Positions 20,135-28,663 of a stretch of DNA of 37,594 bases are shown here, piece by piece. The stretch is from Actinomycetes bacterium (GTDB taxonomy: Bacteria > Actinomycetota > Acidimicrobiia > Acidimicrobiales > Acidimicrobiaceae): contig JAJZLQ010000035.1 in assembly GCA_021850605.1 (NCBI GenBank), positions 1-37,594 of the forward strand, in the 5' to 3' direction. Below the pieces are notes generated by a model. It was given only the letters and a program-made list of their open reading frames with translations, did no database searches and was not told the DNA's origin. Each line of letters starts with the position of its first letter. Positions within the stretch are counted from its first letter, which is position 1. A program made the position numbers and the translations under genes.

Positions 20135-21216
20135 CCCGTATTGGAGACGGCCAGGAATCCGGCGATCTCAGTTACGCGGCCTCGGGCGTTGACATCGCGG
20201 AGGGTGAGCTTGCAGTCGATCGGATACGCAAATCCGTGGCTGCAACCTCCATACCCGGTGTCCTCTCCTCCATAGGCGGTTTCGGAGGTCTCTTCCAGTT
20301 CGACGCGGCGGCCTTCCGCGAGCCGGTCCTCGTCTCCTCGACTGACGGCGTCGGTACCAAGGCCTACCTGGCCTCACTCGCCCGCCGCTACTCGACGATC
20401 GGGATCGACCTGGTGGCGATGTGCGTCGACGACATTGCGGTGTTGGGCGCCAAGCCGCTCTTCCTACTCGACTACCTCTCGGTGGGGAAGCTCGAGGCTT
20501 CGATGGCCTCCGATCTGATCGAGGGGATTGCCGGTGGCGTTCGCCAGTGCGGAGCCGCCCTCATTGGCGGCGAGATGGCCGAGCATCCCGGATCGATGCC
20601 CGAGGGGCATTTCGACCTGGCCGGATTCGTCGTAGGTGTAGCCGAGAAGAGCGAGATGTGGGGTCCGCACCGCGTGAGTGTGGGAGACCTGGTGGTGGGA
20701 ATCGACTCGCCCAACCTGCGCTCGAACGGTTTCAGCCTTGCCCGGCGTGCCCTGTTCGGCAGGCTTTCCGATCCTGGGGCCAGCGCATCTGAGCACGAGC
20801 GCTTCCTGGAGCTTGCCGCCCAACCCGGGAGCCGACCAGGAGCGACCATACTCGATGAGCTGCTGGATCCGAGCGTGCTTTACTCCCCGGTCTTGCAGGC
20901 CCTCGCCGGACAGCTGGAGATCAAGGCAGCCGCTCACGTCACCGGAGGCGGGCTCGAATCAAACCTCTCGCGGGTGCTGCCGGAAGGGACGTCGGCGAAG
21001 ATCGATTTCGGGTCCTGGGAAGTGCCGGGAATCTTTCGGTTAATCCAGGAGCGCGGCGCGATCGAGACGACCGAGATGCGGCGGGTCTTCAACATGGGGA
21101 TCGGAATGGCTCTTGTCGTCGGGCCCGACGAAGCGTCTCGTGCCCTCAAAATGCTCGCAGGGCTGGGGCGACGTGGTTTCGTTATCGGAGAGATAGCAAG
21201 GGAGCAGAAGGATTGA
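20131..21216 (+). CDS. purM: Phosphoribosylformylglycinamidine cyclo-ligase (AIR synthetase)
   Basis: Closes the imidazole ring of FGAM to AIR using ATP. I use the ATG at 20131, overlapping the purF stop (ATGA). The product is 361 residues. The N-terminus has YAASGVDIAEGELAVDRI. The signature is LVSSTDGVGTKAYLA. Metal and ATP sites are IGIDLVAMCVDDIAVLGAKP and LIGGEMAEHPG. SPNLRSNGFSLARRALF, HVTGGGLESNL and RVFNMGIGMALVV complete the PurM pattern. It is the AIRS-fold paralogue of PurL, encoded 4 kb upstream. Confidence 0.98.
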   Translation: MTRIGDGQESGDLSYAASGVDIAEGELAVDRIRKSVAATSIPGVLSSIGGFGGLFQFDAAAFREPVLVSSTDGVGTKAYLASLARRYSTIGIDLVAMCVDDIAVLGAKPLFLLDYLSVGKLEASMASDLIEGIAGGVRQCGAALIGGEMAEHPGSMPEGHFDLAGFVVGVAEKSEMWGPHRVSVGDLVVGIDSPNLRSNGFSLARRALFGRLSDPGASASEHERFLELAAQPGSRPGATILDELLDPSVLYSPVLQALAGQLEIKAAAHVTGGGLESNLSRVLPEGTSAKIDFGSWEVPGIFRLIQERGAIETTEMRRVFNMGIGMALVVGPDEASRALKMLAGLGRRGFVIGEIAREQKD

Positions 21217-21839
21217 GCGGGGCCGGGCTGTCGTCAGGGGGGGCCGTCTTCCCGCGTACCTTTGCCGAGGCTGAGCAGCTCGCGGACGCTCAACTGAAGG
21301 AACTTCTGGTCGCTCATCTCGATCGTCATGCGGTGCTGCGTGGGGATTTCGTCCTCAAGTCCGGGCGACGCAGCGGCTGGTTCATCGACGCCAAGAAGAC
21401 CGCGTGCGACCCGGCCGGCCAGATCCTGGTTGCGGCGCTGATGCTGCGCGTCATTCCCGCCGACGTCGACGGGATTGGTGGACTGACGATGGGCGCGGAT
21501 CCGGTCGCTTTCTCCACCGCCGCCATCGCTTCGGCTTCCGGCAGGCCACTGTACTCATTCAGTGTGCGTAAGGAGACCAAGGACCATGGGGCGGGTGGCC
21601 GCATCGCGGGCATCGTACGTTCGGGAACCCGTGTGGTTATTACCGAGGACGCCGTCACGCGTGGCACATCCATCATGGAAGCCGTGAACGTTGCCCGTGA
21701 CGCGGGTGCCGAGGTCGTGATGGTGACCGCGATGGTGGATCGAGGCGGATCAGTGGCCGCGATCGTCGGTGAGCACGGCATTCCCTTCGTCCCGCTTGTG
21801 ACCGCCGAGGACCTTGGCTTCGCCTACGAGGGCGCCTGA
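21213..21839 (+). CDS. pyrE: Orotate phosphoribosyltransferase
   Basis: Forms OMP from orotate and PRPP in pyrimidine synthesis. It is 208 residues from TTG at 21213, which overlaps the purM stop as TTGA; AAGGGAG at 21198-21204 is well placed. DFVLKSGRRSGWFIDAKKT is the family N-terminal motif. TMGADPVAFSTA, RKETKDHGAGGRIAG with the flexible-loop lysines, and the PRPP loop VVITEDAVTRGTS follow. Coupling to purF-purM joins two PRPP-consuming enzymes of different pathways in one transcript. No other pyr gene is in the window. The rest of the UMP pathway is not here. Confidence 0.95.
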   Translation: MSGAGLSSGGAVFPRTFAEAEQLADAQLKELLVAHLDRHAVLRGDFVLKSGRRSGWFIDAKKTACDPAGQILVAALMLRVIPADVDGIGGLTMGADPVAFSTAAIASASGRPLYSFSVRKETKDHGAGGRIAGIVRSGTRVVITEDAVTRGTSIMEAVNVARDAGAEVVMVTAMVDRGGSVAAIVGEHGIPFVPLVTAEDLGFAYEGA

Positions 21840-21979
21840 GAGCCAGCCTTCTTGAGGCGTGCTGAGCCCCAAATATGTTCACGCGTCATTGACACAGTCA
21901 TGGCTGCCGCCTCGCAGCGGACTCAAGGGGCCGTTTCCGCAGCCAGCGCTATTTCTTTAAAGCAATTCGCCGTTGCGCC

Positions 21980-22008
21980 TTGCGGGGCCGCGCCCGCGTG
22001 TGTACCCT
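21980..22008 (+). promoter_or_regulatory. Predicted promoter of the ABC-transporter cluster
   Basis: TTGCGG (21980-21985) and TACCCT (22003-22008) stand exactly 17 bases apart, a reasonable housekeeping promoter in a GC-rich genome. The predicted start falls near 22015, at the left edge of a 19-base inverted repeat. The receptor gene begins 40 bases later after AAGGGGG. Confidence 0.4.
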
Positions 22009-22014
22009 CATTTC

Positions 22015-22033
22015 AGAGATGTGAATCATCTCT
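22015..22033 (+). repeat. Inverted repeat in the leader of the ABC-transporter cluster
   Basis: AGAGATG, five bases, then CATCTCT form a perfect 7-bp stem followed by CAAAAATAAGG. It overlaps the predicted transcription start, the place expected for an operator, possibly for the TetR regulator encoded in the cluster. It could equally be a leader hairpin. Confidence 0.45.
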
Positions 22034-22053
22034 CAAAAATAAGGGGGATCGAC

Positions 22054-23286
22054 GTGTTCTCACGCTCTCGCACGCTGGGGGTCATGGCCGGCTTAGCCAG
22101 CCTGACCATGGTGGCAGCCGCATGTGGCTCCTCCTCCCCGGCTTCTTCATCAGCAACGACAGCCGCGGCGCCGGCTAATAACACCCCGGTCAAGATTGGG
22201 ATGGTCACCGAGCTGACGGGGATTTTTGCCGCGTATACCCAGGAGTACCAGCAGGGCTTCAAGATAGGCCTGGACTACGCGACGAACGGAACCGACAAGG
22301 TCAATGGACATCCGATCGATGTCACCTGGCAGGACGACGCCGATTCCGCCACCACCGCCGTGGCCGACTTCAAGAGCCTGGTTGGGGCGGGATACAAGAT
22401 CTTGGGCGGGACCGTGGACTCCGGAATCGCGACGCAGCTCGCACCGTTGGCCGCTCAGAACCAGGTGCTTTACGTAGCCGGACCCGCAGCCGCGGATCAG
22501 CTGACGGGCGTCAACCGCTACACCTTCCGTTCCGGCAGGCAGACCTACCAGGACGTTCTGACCGCCAAGTCCTACGTGGCGAGCGCCGGTTCCGGGCAGA
22601 CCATCGTGGTCCTGGCCCAGGACTACGCGTTCGGCCAGTCCTATGTCACCGATGCCCAGCAGGTTTTTTCGCCGCTTGGGGACACCGTGAAGCCGGTTCT
22701 GGTCCCGCTGTCGACTACTGACTTTACGCCGACGGCACTCCAGGTGAAGGCGCTTCACCCCAACCTGGTGTTCCTGGCCTGGGCGGGAGCGACCGGTTCG
22801 GCGCTGGCTCAGGCACTGGACCAGCAGGGGGTCTTCAGCAACGTCAAGGTGGTTACCGGCCTCGCCAATATCGCCACCTACCCGTTCTACGGCCCCACCG
22901 GAACCAAGTTCGACTACTTGTCGCTCTACTTCTACCAGGCGGCCCACAACGCGGCCAACGACTACCTGGTCCAGCAGATGCAGGCACGCTACAACTCGGT
23001 TCCCGACCTCTTCACGCCTGATGGCTTCGCTGCCGCCCAGATGATGGTCCACGCGATCCAGGCGGGTGGCGGCAGCAATGTGAACGCCATGATCAAGGCA
23101 CTGCAGGGCTGGACCTTCCAGGCCCCCAAGGGCCTGCAGACCATCCGGTCCAGCGATCACGCCATGCTGCAGCCGATGTACCAGGCCAAGCTGACTGAGA
23201 GCGGATCGACTTACACGCCGGTCCTGGTGGCGACGCTTTCTGATAGTGCGACCGCGCCGCCAGTAGCGGCACACTTCGGCGGCTGA
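22054..23286 (+). CDS. ABC-transporter receptor lipoprotein, branched-chain amino acid/amide type
   Basis: Extracellular substrate receptor (Peripla_BP_6-like, LivK/AmiC superfamily). The start is GTG at 22054 with AAGGGGG six bases before; an earlier in-frame ATG has no site. The 410-residue product has a lipoprotein signal with lipobox VAAAC (Cys24) and a Ser/Ala/Thr-rich linker. The two-lobed receptor domain begins PVKIGMVTELTGIFAAYTQEYQQG. LVGAGYKILGGTVDSGIATQLAPLA resembles the region contacting ligand in this family. The ligand cannot be predicted: members bind amino acids, amides, urea, aromatic acids and others. It begins a cluster of nine genes; the ATPase gene follows after 8 bases. 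Confidence 0.93.
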   Translation: MFSRSRTLGVMAGLASLTMVAAACGSSSPASSSATTAAAPANNTPVKIGMVTELTGIFAAYTQEYQQGFKIGLDYATNGTDKVNGHPIDVTWQDDADSATTAVADFKSLVGAGYKILGGTVDSGIATQLAPLAAQNQVLYVAGPAAADQLTGVNRYTFRSGRQTYQDVLTAKSYVASAGSGQTIVVLAQDYAFGQSYVTDAQQVFSPLGDTVKPVLVPLSTTDFTPTALQVKALHPNLVFLAWAGATGSALAQALDQQGVFSNVKVVTGLANIATYPFYGPTGTKFDYLSLYFYQAAHNAANDYLVQQMQARYNSVPDLFTPDGFAAAQMMVHAIQAGGGSNVNAMIKALQGWTFQAPKGLQTIRSSDHAMLQPMYQAKLTESGSTYTPVLVATLSDSATAPPVAAHFGG

Positions 23287-23294
23287 GCAAGGCA

Positions 23295-24056
23295 ATGGCG
23301 CCGGACTCCACCGCAGCGCTCGAGGTTCGCGAGCTTGGTTACCGCATCGGCGGCGCCGAGATCGTCTCCGACCTGAGCCTGCAGGTCCACCAAGGAGAGT
23401 TGCTGGGGGTCATCGGACCGAACGGCGCGGGTAAGACCACGCTTTTCAACCTGATGAGTGGCCTGGCCAGGCCGAGTTCGGGAAGCATCTTTCTCGATGG
23501 CCACGAGGTGACCGGGCTTCCGCCCTACAAGAGGGCGGGGCTCGGGCTGGGTAGGACCTTTCAGACTTCTGCGCTGTTCGGGGCGCTAAGCGTATACGAG
23601 AATGTCCGGCTGGCAGCCCAGGCAAGTCTGGGAGGGAGCCTGAAATTCTGGCACCTTCCCAGGCGGTCCGACCAGGCGGGGGCGCTCACCGGCAGCGCGC
23701 TCTCCGAGGTCGGGCTGGCCGAGCTGGCCGGCCGGCCGGCGGCTTCCCTCTCCCACGGGGACAAGCGAAAGTTGGAGCTGGCCATTCTGATCGCCTCCGG
23801 GGCCCGGATCATGATGCTGGACGAGCCTATGGCGGGAGTGAATCGCGCGGACATGCCCATGCTTTCCGAGTTGATCGCCGCCTTGCGGGCAAAGGGCCAC
23901 ACCGTGGTGATGGTCGAGCATCACATGCCGGTCGTGCTAGGGCTGGCCGACCGCGTCGCGGTTATTCACCAGGGCCGGCTGCTGGCCTGCGATGATCCTG
24001 CGAAGGTGATGGAGAACCAGACGGTGCAGGATGCCTACGTCGGGGAGCCACTCTGA
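23295..24056 (+). CDS. livG: ABC-transporter ATPase, LivG type
   Basis: One of two nucleotide-binding subunits driving import. The 253-residue protein has Walker A GPNGAGKTT (about 41-49), Q-loop GRTFQTSALF, signature LSHGDKRKLELAI, Walker B IMMLDEPMAGVN and the switch histidine VEHHMPVV. The LivG-specific insertion between the Q-loop and signature is present (LKFWHLPRRSDQAG). The MAGVN after Walker B, in place of the usual AGLN, is a mild change. Its stop overlaps the next ATPase start (TGATG). Confidence 0.95.
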   Translation: MAPDSTAALEVRELGYRIGGAEIVSDLSLQVHQGELLGVIGPNGAGKTTLFNLMSGLARPSSGSIFLDGHEVTGLPPYKRAGLGLGRTFQTSALFGALSVYENVRLAAQASLGGSLKFWHLPRRSDQAGALTGSALSEVGLAELAGRPAASLSHGDKRKLELAILIASGARIMMLDEPMAGVNRADMPMLSELIAALRAKGHTVVMVEHHMPVVLGLADRVAVIHQGRLLACDDPAKVMENQTVQDAYVGEPL

Positions 24057-24802
24057 TGGCCGGGACGTCGAGTAATCAAGCGGCCGAGGCCGGCGCCGTC
24101 GACGCTCTGGAGGCGTTGGGGGTGGACGGCCTTTCCCTGTCCATCGCCGGCTCGAGAATTCTCGACGGGGTCTCTTTCACCGTCCCCAAAGGCGGTGTGA
24201 CCGCACTCATCGGCAGGAACGGCGCGGGCAAGACCACCACGTTACGTTCCATCATCGGCTTGGAGCACGCCACCGGCTCGATTCGTATCACCGGTGTCGA
24301 GGTCGCCGGATGGCCCACCTACCGGCGCATCCGGCTCGGGATCGGCTACGTTCCCGAGGACCGGGATGTCTTTGGCCACCTGACGGTAAGGGAGAATCTG
24401 CAACTTGCCGAGGTAGGACCGAACCCTCGCTACGACCAGGTCTACGAGATCTTCCCTGAGCTTGCGCAGCGATCCCTCCAGCTGGCCGGTACCCTTTCAG
24501 GCGGCCAGCAGCAAATGCTGGCCATAGCCCGCGTCCTGTTGACCGAAAGGGCGCTGCTCCTCATAGACGAGCCCTCAAAGGGCCTCTCCCCCCGATTCGT
24601 CGGCGAGCTCGTCGAGGCGCTGGAGAAGGTTCGCGGCGGAGCCACGGTGATTCTCGTCGAACAGAACATTCACGTCGTTAAGCGCTTGGCGGGGCAGCTG
24701 GTCATCCTTGACCAGGGCAGAGTTGCGCACACGGGACCGGTCGAGGACCTCGACGATCCTGAGCTGGTCAGGCGCCTCCTGGGGGTTTCGACGGGATCAT
24801 GA
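24056..24802 (+). CDS. livF: ABC-transporter ATPase, LivF type
   Basis: Second ATPase subunit of the importer, forming a heterodimer with the LivG-type protein. It is 248 residues with Walker A GRNGAGKTT, the LivF motif GYVPEDRDVFGHLTVRENL, signature LSGGQQQMLAIARVL, Walker B LLLIDEPSKGLSP and switch VEQNIHVVKRLA. A short Ala-rich N-terminal extension (about 20 residues) precedes the fold. It is overlapped at both ends: TGATG with livG and ATGA with livH. Confidence 0.95.
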   Translation: MAGTSSNQAAEAGAVDALEALGVDGLSLSIAGSRILDGVSFTVPKGGVTALIGRNGAGKTTTLRSIIGLEHATGSIRITGVEVAGWPTYRRIRLGIGYVPEDRDVFGHLTVRENLQLAEVGPNPRYDQVYEIFPELAQRSLQLAGTLSGGQQQMLAIARVLLTERALLLIDEPSKGLSPRFVGELVEALEKVRGGATVILVEQNIHVVKRLAGQLVILDQGRVAHTGPVEDLDDPELVRRLLGVSTGS

Positions 24803-25704
24803 GCACTTTCACTGCGATCGTGATCAGTGGCATAGCGCTGGGAGCCATCTACTTCCTGGTCGCCTCCGGCCTCTCCCTCATCTACGGATTGATGGACATA
24901 CTCAACTTCGCCCACGGCGCATTCTTGACCATCGGCGCCTACGCGGGCTTGGAACTTTCGCTGCACCTTGCGAATGGAGGCGGCCCGATCGGCTTTCTGG
25001 CCGTTCTCCTGGTTGCGGCGGTGGCCGGAGCTGCGGTGGCCGCCGCGGCGGAGGTGCTGCTCATACGGCCGCTGTACGAGCGTCCCGTCTCCCAGATCCT
25101 GATTACCATCGGCCTCGATCTTGTGGTGGTCGGACTCCTGCTCGGCGTCTTCGGTAGTGATTCCCGCCAGATAGTGGTACCGATCTGGTTGACCAGGGCG
25201 ACGCACGTGGGATCGCTTTCGATCCCCAACGGCGACTTCGCCGGCCTTGCCGCCGGTGCCGTGGTCTACGCCGGCCTGGGCCTGTTTCTCAAGTACACCC
25301 GCTTTGGCCTCGTGATCAGGGCCGGTGCCGAGAACCGGGAGATGGTGCAGGCGCTGGGTATCGATGTGAGCAAGGCGTTCACCTTCGTCTTCGGCCTTGG
25401 CGGGGCGGCGGCAGGCGTGGCCGGCTTGCTCTACGCCGTAGTCTTCAGCGGGTCGCTGGTCGGGCCCACCCAGGGAGACCAGCTCTTGATCTTTGCCTTC
25501 ATCGTCGTTGTCATTGGTGGGCTTGGCTCCATCAGGGGATCGGCAATCGCCGGAATAGTGGTGGGTTTGGTCCAGGTCGTGAGCCAGTACTATCTGGGAT
25601 CCAAGAGCGGCTGGGCGGAGGCCGGCGACATCTCGGTGGTTATCCTTCTGGCGCTGGTGCTGTCGCTGCGCCCGGGCGGATTAGCGGGAGCCAAGCAGAG
25701 ATGA
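24799..25704 (+). CDS. livH: ABC-transporter permease, LivH type
   Basis: Membrane subunit of the importer. The 301-residue protein is strongly hydrophobic, with about eight helical segments. It starts TFTAIVISGIALGAIYFLVA, followed by the LivH motif LSLIYGLMDILNFAHGAFLT. The cytoplasmic coupling region around RAGAENREMVQALGIDV contacts an ATPase. The end VVILLALVLSLRPGGLAG is typical. ATGA overlaps on both sides tie it to livF and livM. Confidence 0.95.
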   Translation: MSTFTAIVISGIALGAIYFLVASGLSLIYGLMDILNFAHGAFLTIGAYAGLELSLHLANGGGPIGFLAVLLVAAVAGAAVAAAAEVLLIRPLYERPVSQILITIGLDLVVVGLLLGVFGSDSRQIVVPIWLTRATHVGSLSIPNGDFAGLAAGAVVYAGLGLFLKYTRFGLVIRAGAENREMVQALGIDVSKAFTFVFGLGGAAAGVAGLLYAVVFSGSLVGPTQGDQLLIFAFIVVVIGGLGSIRGSAIAGIVVGLVQVVSQYYLGSKSGWAEAGDISVVILLALVLSLRPGGLAGAKQR

Positions 25705-26861
25705 GTTCCCCCGCCAGGTCCAGAAGCGATACACGCCCTGCCCTCACCGAAGTGGTGGCGTATCGTCTTTCGGCACGCAGCGGCGCTGCGGGTTCGGCTC
25801 CGCGCTCGAAGCTGGGAAGGGGGGCGGTGCCGGGCGTGCTTGTGCTGCTGGCACTCCTTCCCTTTGCCGGGATTCGCATACCCGGGGTGCTGCCAAGCGC
25901 GGTTCCGGTACTCAACAGCATCGGAATGCTCGAAGTGCTGGCGCTTTGCTTCGTGTTCGGCTCGGTGGCGCTCGGTTATGACGTGCTCTTTGGCTATACA
26001 GGCCTGCTCTCCTTCGCACAGGTTCTCTATTTTGCGATCGGCGTGTATGTCACCGACATCGCGGTAACGGTTTGGCACTGGCCTTTCCTGGCCGCGGTCG
26101 GCCTCGCCCTGGCTTCCGCCTTCGCGGTGGCGATGCTTCTAGGGGCGATCGCACTCCGGGTGAGGGGGATAGCCTTCACCATGGTTACCCTTGCCTTTGC
26201 CCAGGCGGGGTACTACCTGATAAACGACAACCCCCACAACCTCACCTCCGGACAGACAGGTCTGGTAATGGCGACGTCGCGACTTCCCGCAATCCTGGTA
26301 GGGGTGGACCATACCCGGGAGCTCTACTGGCTCGCCCTTGCCTACCTCGCCTTCGCGTACCTGGTGGTCTGGGTTGCCACCGAGTCGGTGACGGGCCGTG
26401 TTTGGCAGGCGATACGCGAGAACGAGCAGCGTGTCTCGGTGATCGGGTTGCATCCGGCCCCCTTCAAGCTTGCCGCGTTCGTGCTGGGATCGATGGTGGC
26501 CGCCGGTGGTGGGGTGGTCTATTTGCTCGTGATCGGGACAGCCGCGCCGGACGCGGTTGCCTCGGCCACGCTGTCCGTCTCCTTGATCGCGATGGTCGTG
26601 CTCGGTGGCCTGGGCACCCGCTGGGGCGCCGTGCTCGGCGCCTTCGTTTACGTCTACTTGCAGCAGTACCTGGTGAAGCTGGCCCAGGAGCCCTCGTTCG
26701 CACAGCTCCCGGTAGTGGCGCGGGATGCGCTTTCCCAGCCCCAGTTCTTGCTAGGCCTTATCTTCATACTCTTTGTCCTTTTTCTCCCGGGCGGGCTGGC
26801 CGGCCTGGGGGTGAGGATGGCGATTCGCAGGCATAGGAGGTCCGAGGCCAATGCGGCATAG
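25701..26861 (+). CDS. livM: ABC-transporter permease, LivM type
   Basis: Second membrane subunit. At 386 residues it has a hydrophilic N-terminal extension of about 40 residues (SPARSRSDTRPALTEVV), then about nine hydrophobic helices. LivM motifs are VALGYDVLFGYTGLLSFAQ near the start, GIAFTMVTLAFAQ, the coupling segment RVWQAIRENEQRVSVIGL, and LPGGLAGLG at the end. It overlaps the hydrolase start by 11 bases, suggesting that hydrolase and importer levels are linked. Confidence 0.94.
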   Translation: MSSPARSRSDTRPALTEVVAYRLSARSGAAGSAPRSKLGRGAVPGVLVLLALLPFAGIRIPGVLPSAVPVLNSIGMLEVLALCFVFGSVALGYDVLFGYTGLLSFAQVLYFAIGVYVTDIAVTVWHWPFLAAVGLALASAFAVAMLLGAIALRVRGIAFTMVTLAFAQAGYYLINDNPHNLTSGQTGLVMATSRLPAILVGVDHTRELYWLALAYLAFAYLVVWVATESVTGRVWQAIRENEQRVSVIGLHPAPFKLAAFVLGSMVAAGGGVVYLLVIGTAAPDAVASATLSVSLIAMVVLGGLGTRWGAVLGAFVYVYLQQYLVKLAQEPSFAQLPVVARDALSQPQFLLGLIFILFVLFLPGGLAGLGVRMAIRRHRRSEANAA

Positions 26862-27912
26862 TGAAATAAAAGAGTTCGACGTCGAGACCGGAAGGCTGCG
26901 CACCCACGTTCGCGTAGCCGGCCCTGTGGGAGCGCCTACGGTCATCCTCTTGCACGGAAACGTGGCTTCGAGCCGCTATTACGAAGGTCTTATGGTTACT
27001 CTCGCGCCTGGTCTGCGGCTCGTCGCGCCCGACCTGCGTGGATTCGGACTCAGCGCGGTCGCGCCGGTAAACGCCTTGAACGGCGTCGGCGACTTTTCCC
27101 AGGACCTCCTGGCATTGTTCACCGCACTGGGGCTGGAGGACGGAAATCCGCTCCACGTGATCGGCTGGTCGCTGGGCGGTGGCGTGGCTATGCAGCTGGC
27201 CATCGATGAGCCCGAGAGGGTGGCGTCGCTCACTCTGCTAGCCCCCATGTCTCCTTTCGGCTTCGGGGGGACCCGCAGTGTGGATGGGCGCCCCCACTGG
27301 GAGGACTTTGCCGGATCCGGTGGTGGTACCGCCAACGCGGATCTGGTGGGGCGCCTGGCAAGTGGCGACCGTTCCGCGGAGGCGCCCACCTCTCCTAGGG
27401 CGGTGATGCAGGCACTGTATGTCCACTCGCCCACCGCCATCCCGGCCGAGGACGAGGAGGACTACCTCGACGGGATGCTTCAGACGGCCATTGGCGATTA
27501 CAACTACCCGGGCGATTCCAGTCCTTCGCCCAACTGGCCGTTCGTCGCGCCCGGCGCCCACGGCGTGGTAAACGCAATTTCGCCCGCCTACTGCAACCTG
27601 TCGGTGTTCGCGGAGATAGACCCGCGACCCCCGGTTCTTTGGATCCGCGGGGAGGACGACATGATCGTCTCGGACCACTCGTTCTCGGAGCTAGGCCACC
27701 TTGGTTCGCTGGGGCTGGTGCCCGGCTGGCCCGGAGAAGAGACCTACCCCCCGCAGCCCATGGTTTCCCAGACCCGCTACGTCCTGGACCGGTACCGGCA
27801 AGCAGGCGGCACCTATCGTGAAGAGGTGTTCGCCGGCTGTGGACACAGCCCCCACATCGAGCATCCCCGTGCGGTGGCGGAGATGATCGAGGCCTTTGTA
27901 CGCACGGCTTAG
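26851..27912 (+). CDS. Alpha/beta hydrolase with enlarged cap domain
   Basis: Probable cytosolic hydrolase of an ester, amide or C-C bond. It is 353 residues. The fold is shown by VILLHGN (oxyanion loop), PDLRGFGLSA, the nucleophile elbow GWSLGGGVAMQLA (Ser), the acid in WIRGEDDMIV (Asp) and the histidine in GCGHSPHIEHP. Between strand 6 and the acid is a long insertion (about 130-255) rich in Gly, Ser and Pro, larger than in most family members. It probably shapes a special pocket. The overlap with livM and the downstream CoA ligase suggest it acts on the imported compound or on a pathway intermediate. The substrate is unknown. Confidence 0.88.
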   Translation: MRHSEIKEFDVETGRLRTHVRVAGPVGAPTVILLHGNVASSRYYEGLMVTLAPGLRLVAPDLRGFGLSAVAPVNALNGVGDFSQDLLALFTALGLEDGNPLHVIGWSLGGGVAMQLAIDEPERVASLTLLAPMSPFGFGGTRSVDGRPHWEDFAGSGGGTANADLVGRLASGDRSAEAPTSPRAVMQALYVHSPTAIPAEDEEDYLDGMLQTAIGDYNYPGDSSPSPNWPFVAPGAHGVVNAISPAYCNLSVFAEIDPRPPVLWIRGEDDMIVSDHSFSELGHLGSLGLVPGWPGEETYPPQPMVSQTRYVLDRYRQAGGTYREEVFAGCGHSPHIEHPRAVAEMIEAFVRTA

Positions 27913-27973
27913 GCCGCGACCCCCGGAAGCTTCTTGTTGGGCTGACCCCCGAAAGACAACGAGACGAGGAACC

Positions 27974-28663
27974 ATGATGGACCCCGAGAAGACGGCTAGC
28001 TCAGGCGGAGCCGGGCGGCCCGAGGGCGAGCACAGGAGATCAGCCGCTCCCGGTGGCTTCCCCGAGCCGAAGACAAAGGGAGAGCGCACCAAGCGAAGGC
28101 TTTTGGAAGCCGCGGAGCAGGTCTTCGCAAAGCTTGGCTACCACGATGCCTCGATCGTAAAGATAACCGAGGCCGCGGGTGTCGCCCAGGGCACGTTCTA
28201 CGTGTACTTCACGAGCAAGCAGGCGATCTTTGACGCAGTGGTGGAGGATCTGAACCGGCGCGTACGTCACTACATGGTCGAGGCCTCTTCGAAGGGCACA
28301 ACGCGGATGGAGGCGGAACGGCTTGGCTTCCGGGCGTACTTCGAGTTCACCGCGAAACATCCCGCGCTGTACAGGATCATCCGCCAGGCCGAGTTCGTTT
28401 CCCCACCGATGCTGCATCTCCATTACGACCGCCTGGCGGAGGGGTACACGGTCGGCCTGGCCAAGGCGATGGAGGATGGTGAGATCACCAGGGCCGATCC
28501 GCTGGTCACGGCATGGGCCCTGATGGCCGTGGGCGAGATGATCGGGATGCGCTGGATCCTGTGGTCCAAGGAGGGAGAGATGCCGGATGACGTCTTCGAA
28601 GAGACGATGGCCTTCGTAGCTCGCGCGCTCGGCGCAGAGCGGGGAGACAGTGATGCCCGGTGA
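27974..28663 (+). CDS. TetR-family transcriptional regulator
   Basis: Likely repressor of the cluster. From the ATG at 27974 it is 229 residues; the ATG at 27977 has better spacing from GAGG and is equally possible. A disordered N-terminal stretch of about 35 residues (Gly/Pro/Glu-rich) precedes the HTH domain (about 38-90). This starts TKRRLLEAAEQVFAKLGYHD and contains GVAQGTFYVYFTSKQAIFDAVV. The C-terminal helical domain includes ARMEA-like and MRWILWSKEGEMPDDVF segments and would bind the effector, plausibly an acyl-CoA or the imported compound. Its gene lies inside the operon it may control. The 19-base inverted repeat at 22015 is a candidate operator. Confidence 0.92.
   Translation: MMDPEKTASSGGAGRPEGEHRRSAAPGGFPEPKTKGERTKRRLLEAAEQVFAKLGYHDASIVKITEAAGVAQGTFYVYFTSKQAIFDAVVEDLNRRVRHYMVEASSKGTTRMEAERLGFRAYFEFTAKHPALYRIIRQAEFVSPPMLHLHYDRLAEGYTVGLAKAMEDGEITRADPLVTAWALMAVGEMIGMRWILWSKEGEMPDDVFEETMAFVARALGAERGDSDAR

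Noticed and set aside
22150-23295. 381-codon minus-strand frame opposite the receptor lipoprotein
   Set aside because: Arg/Gly/His-rich, low-complexity translation typical of an antisense shadow.
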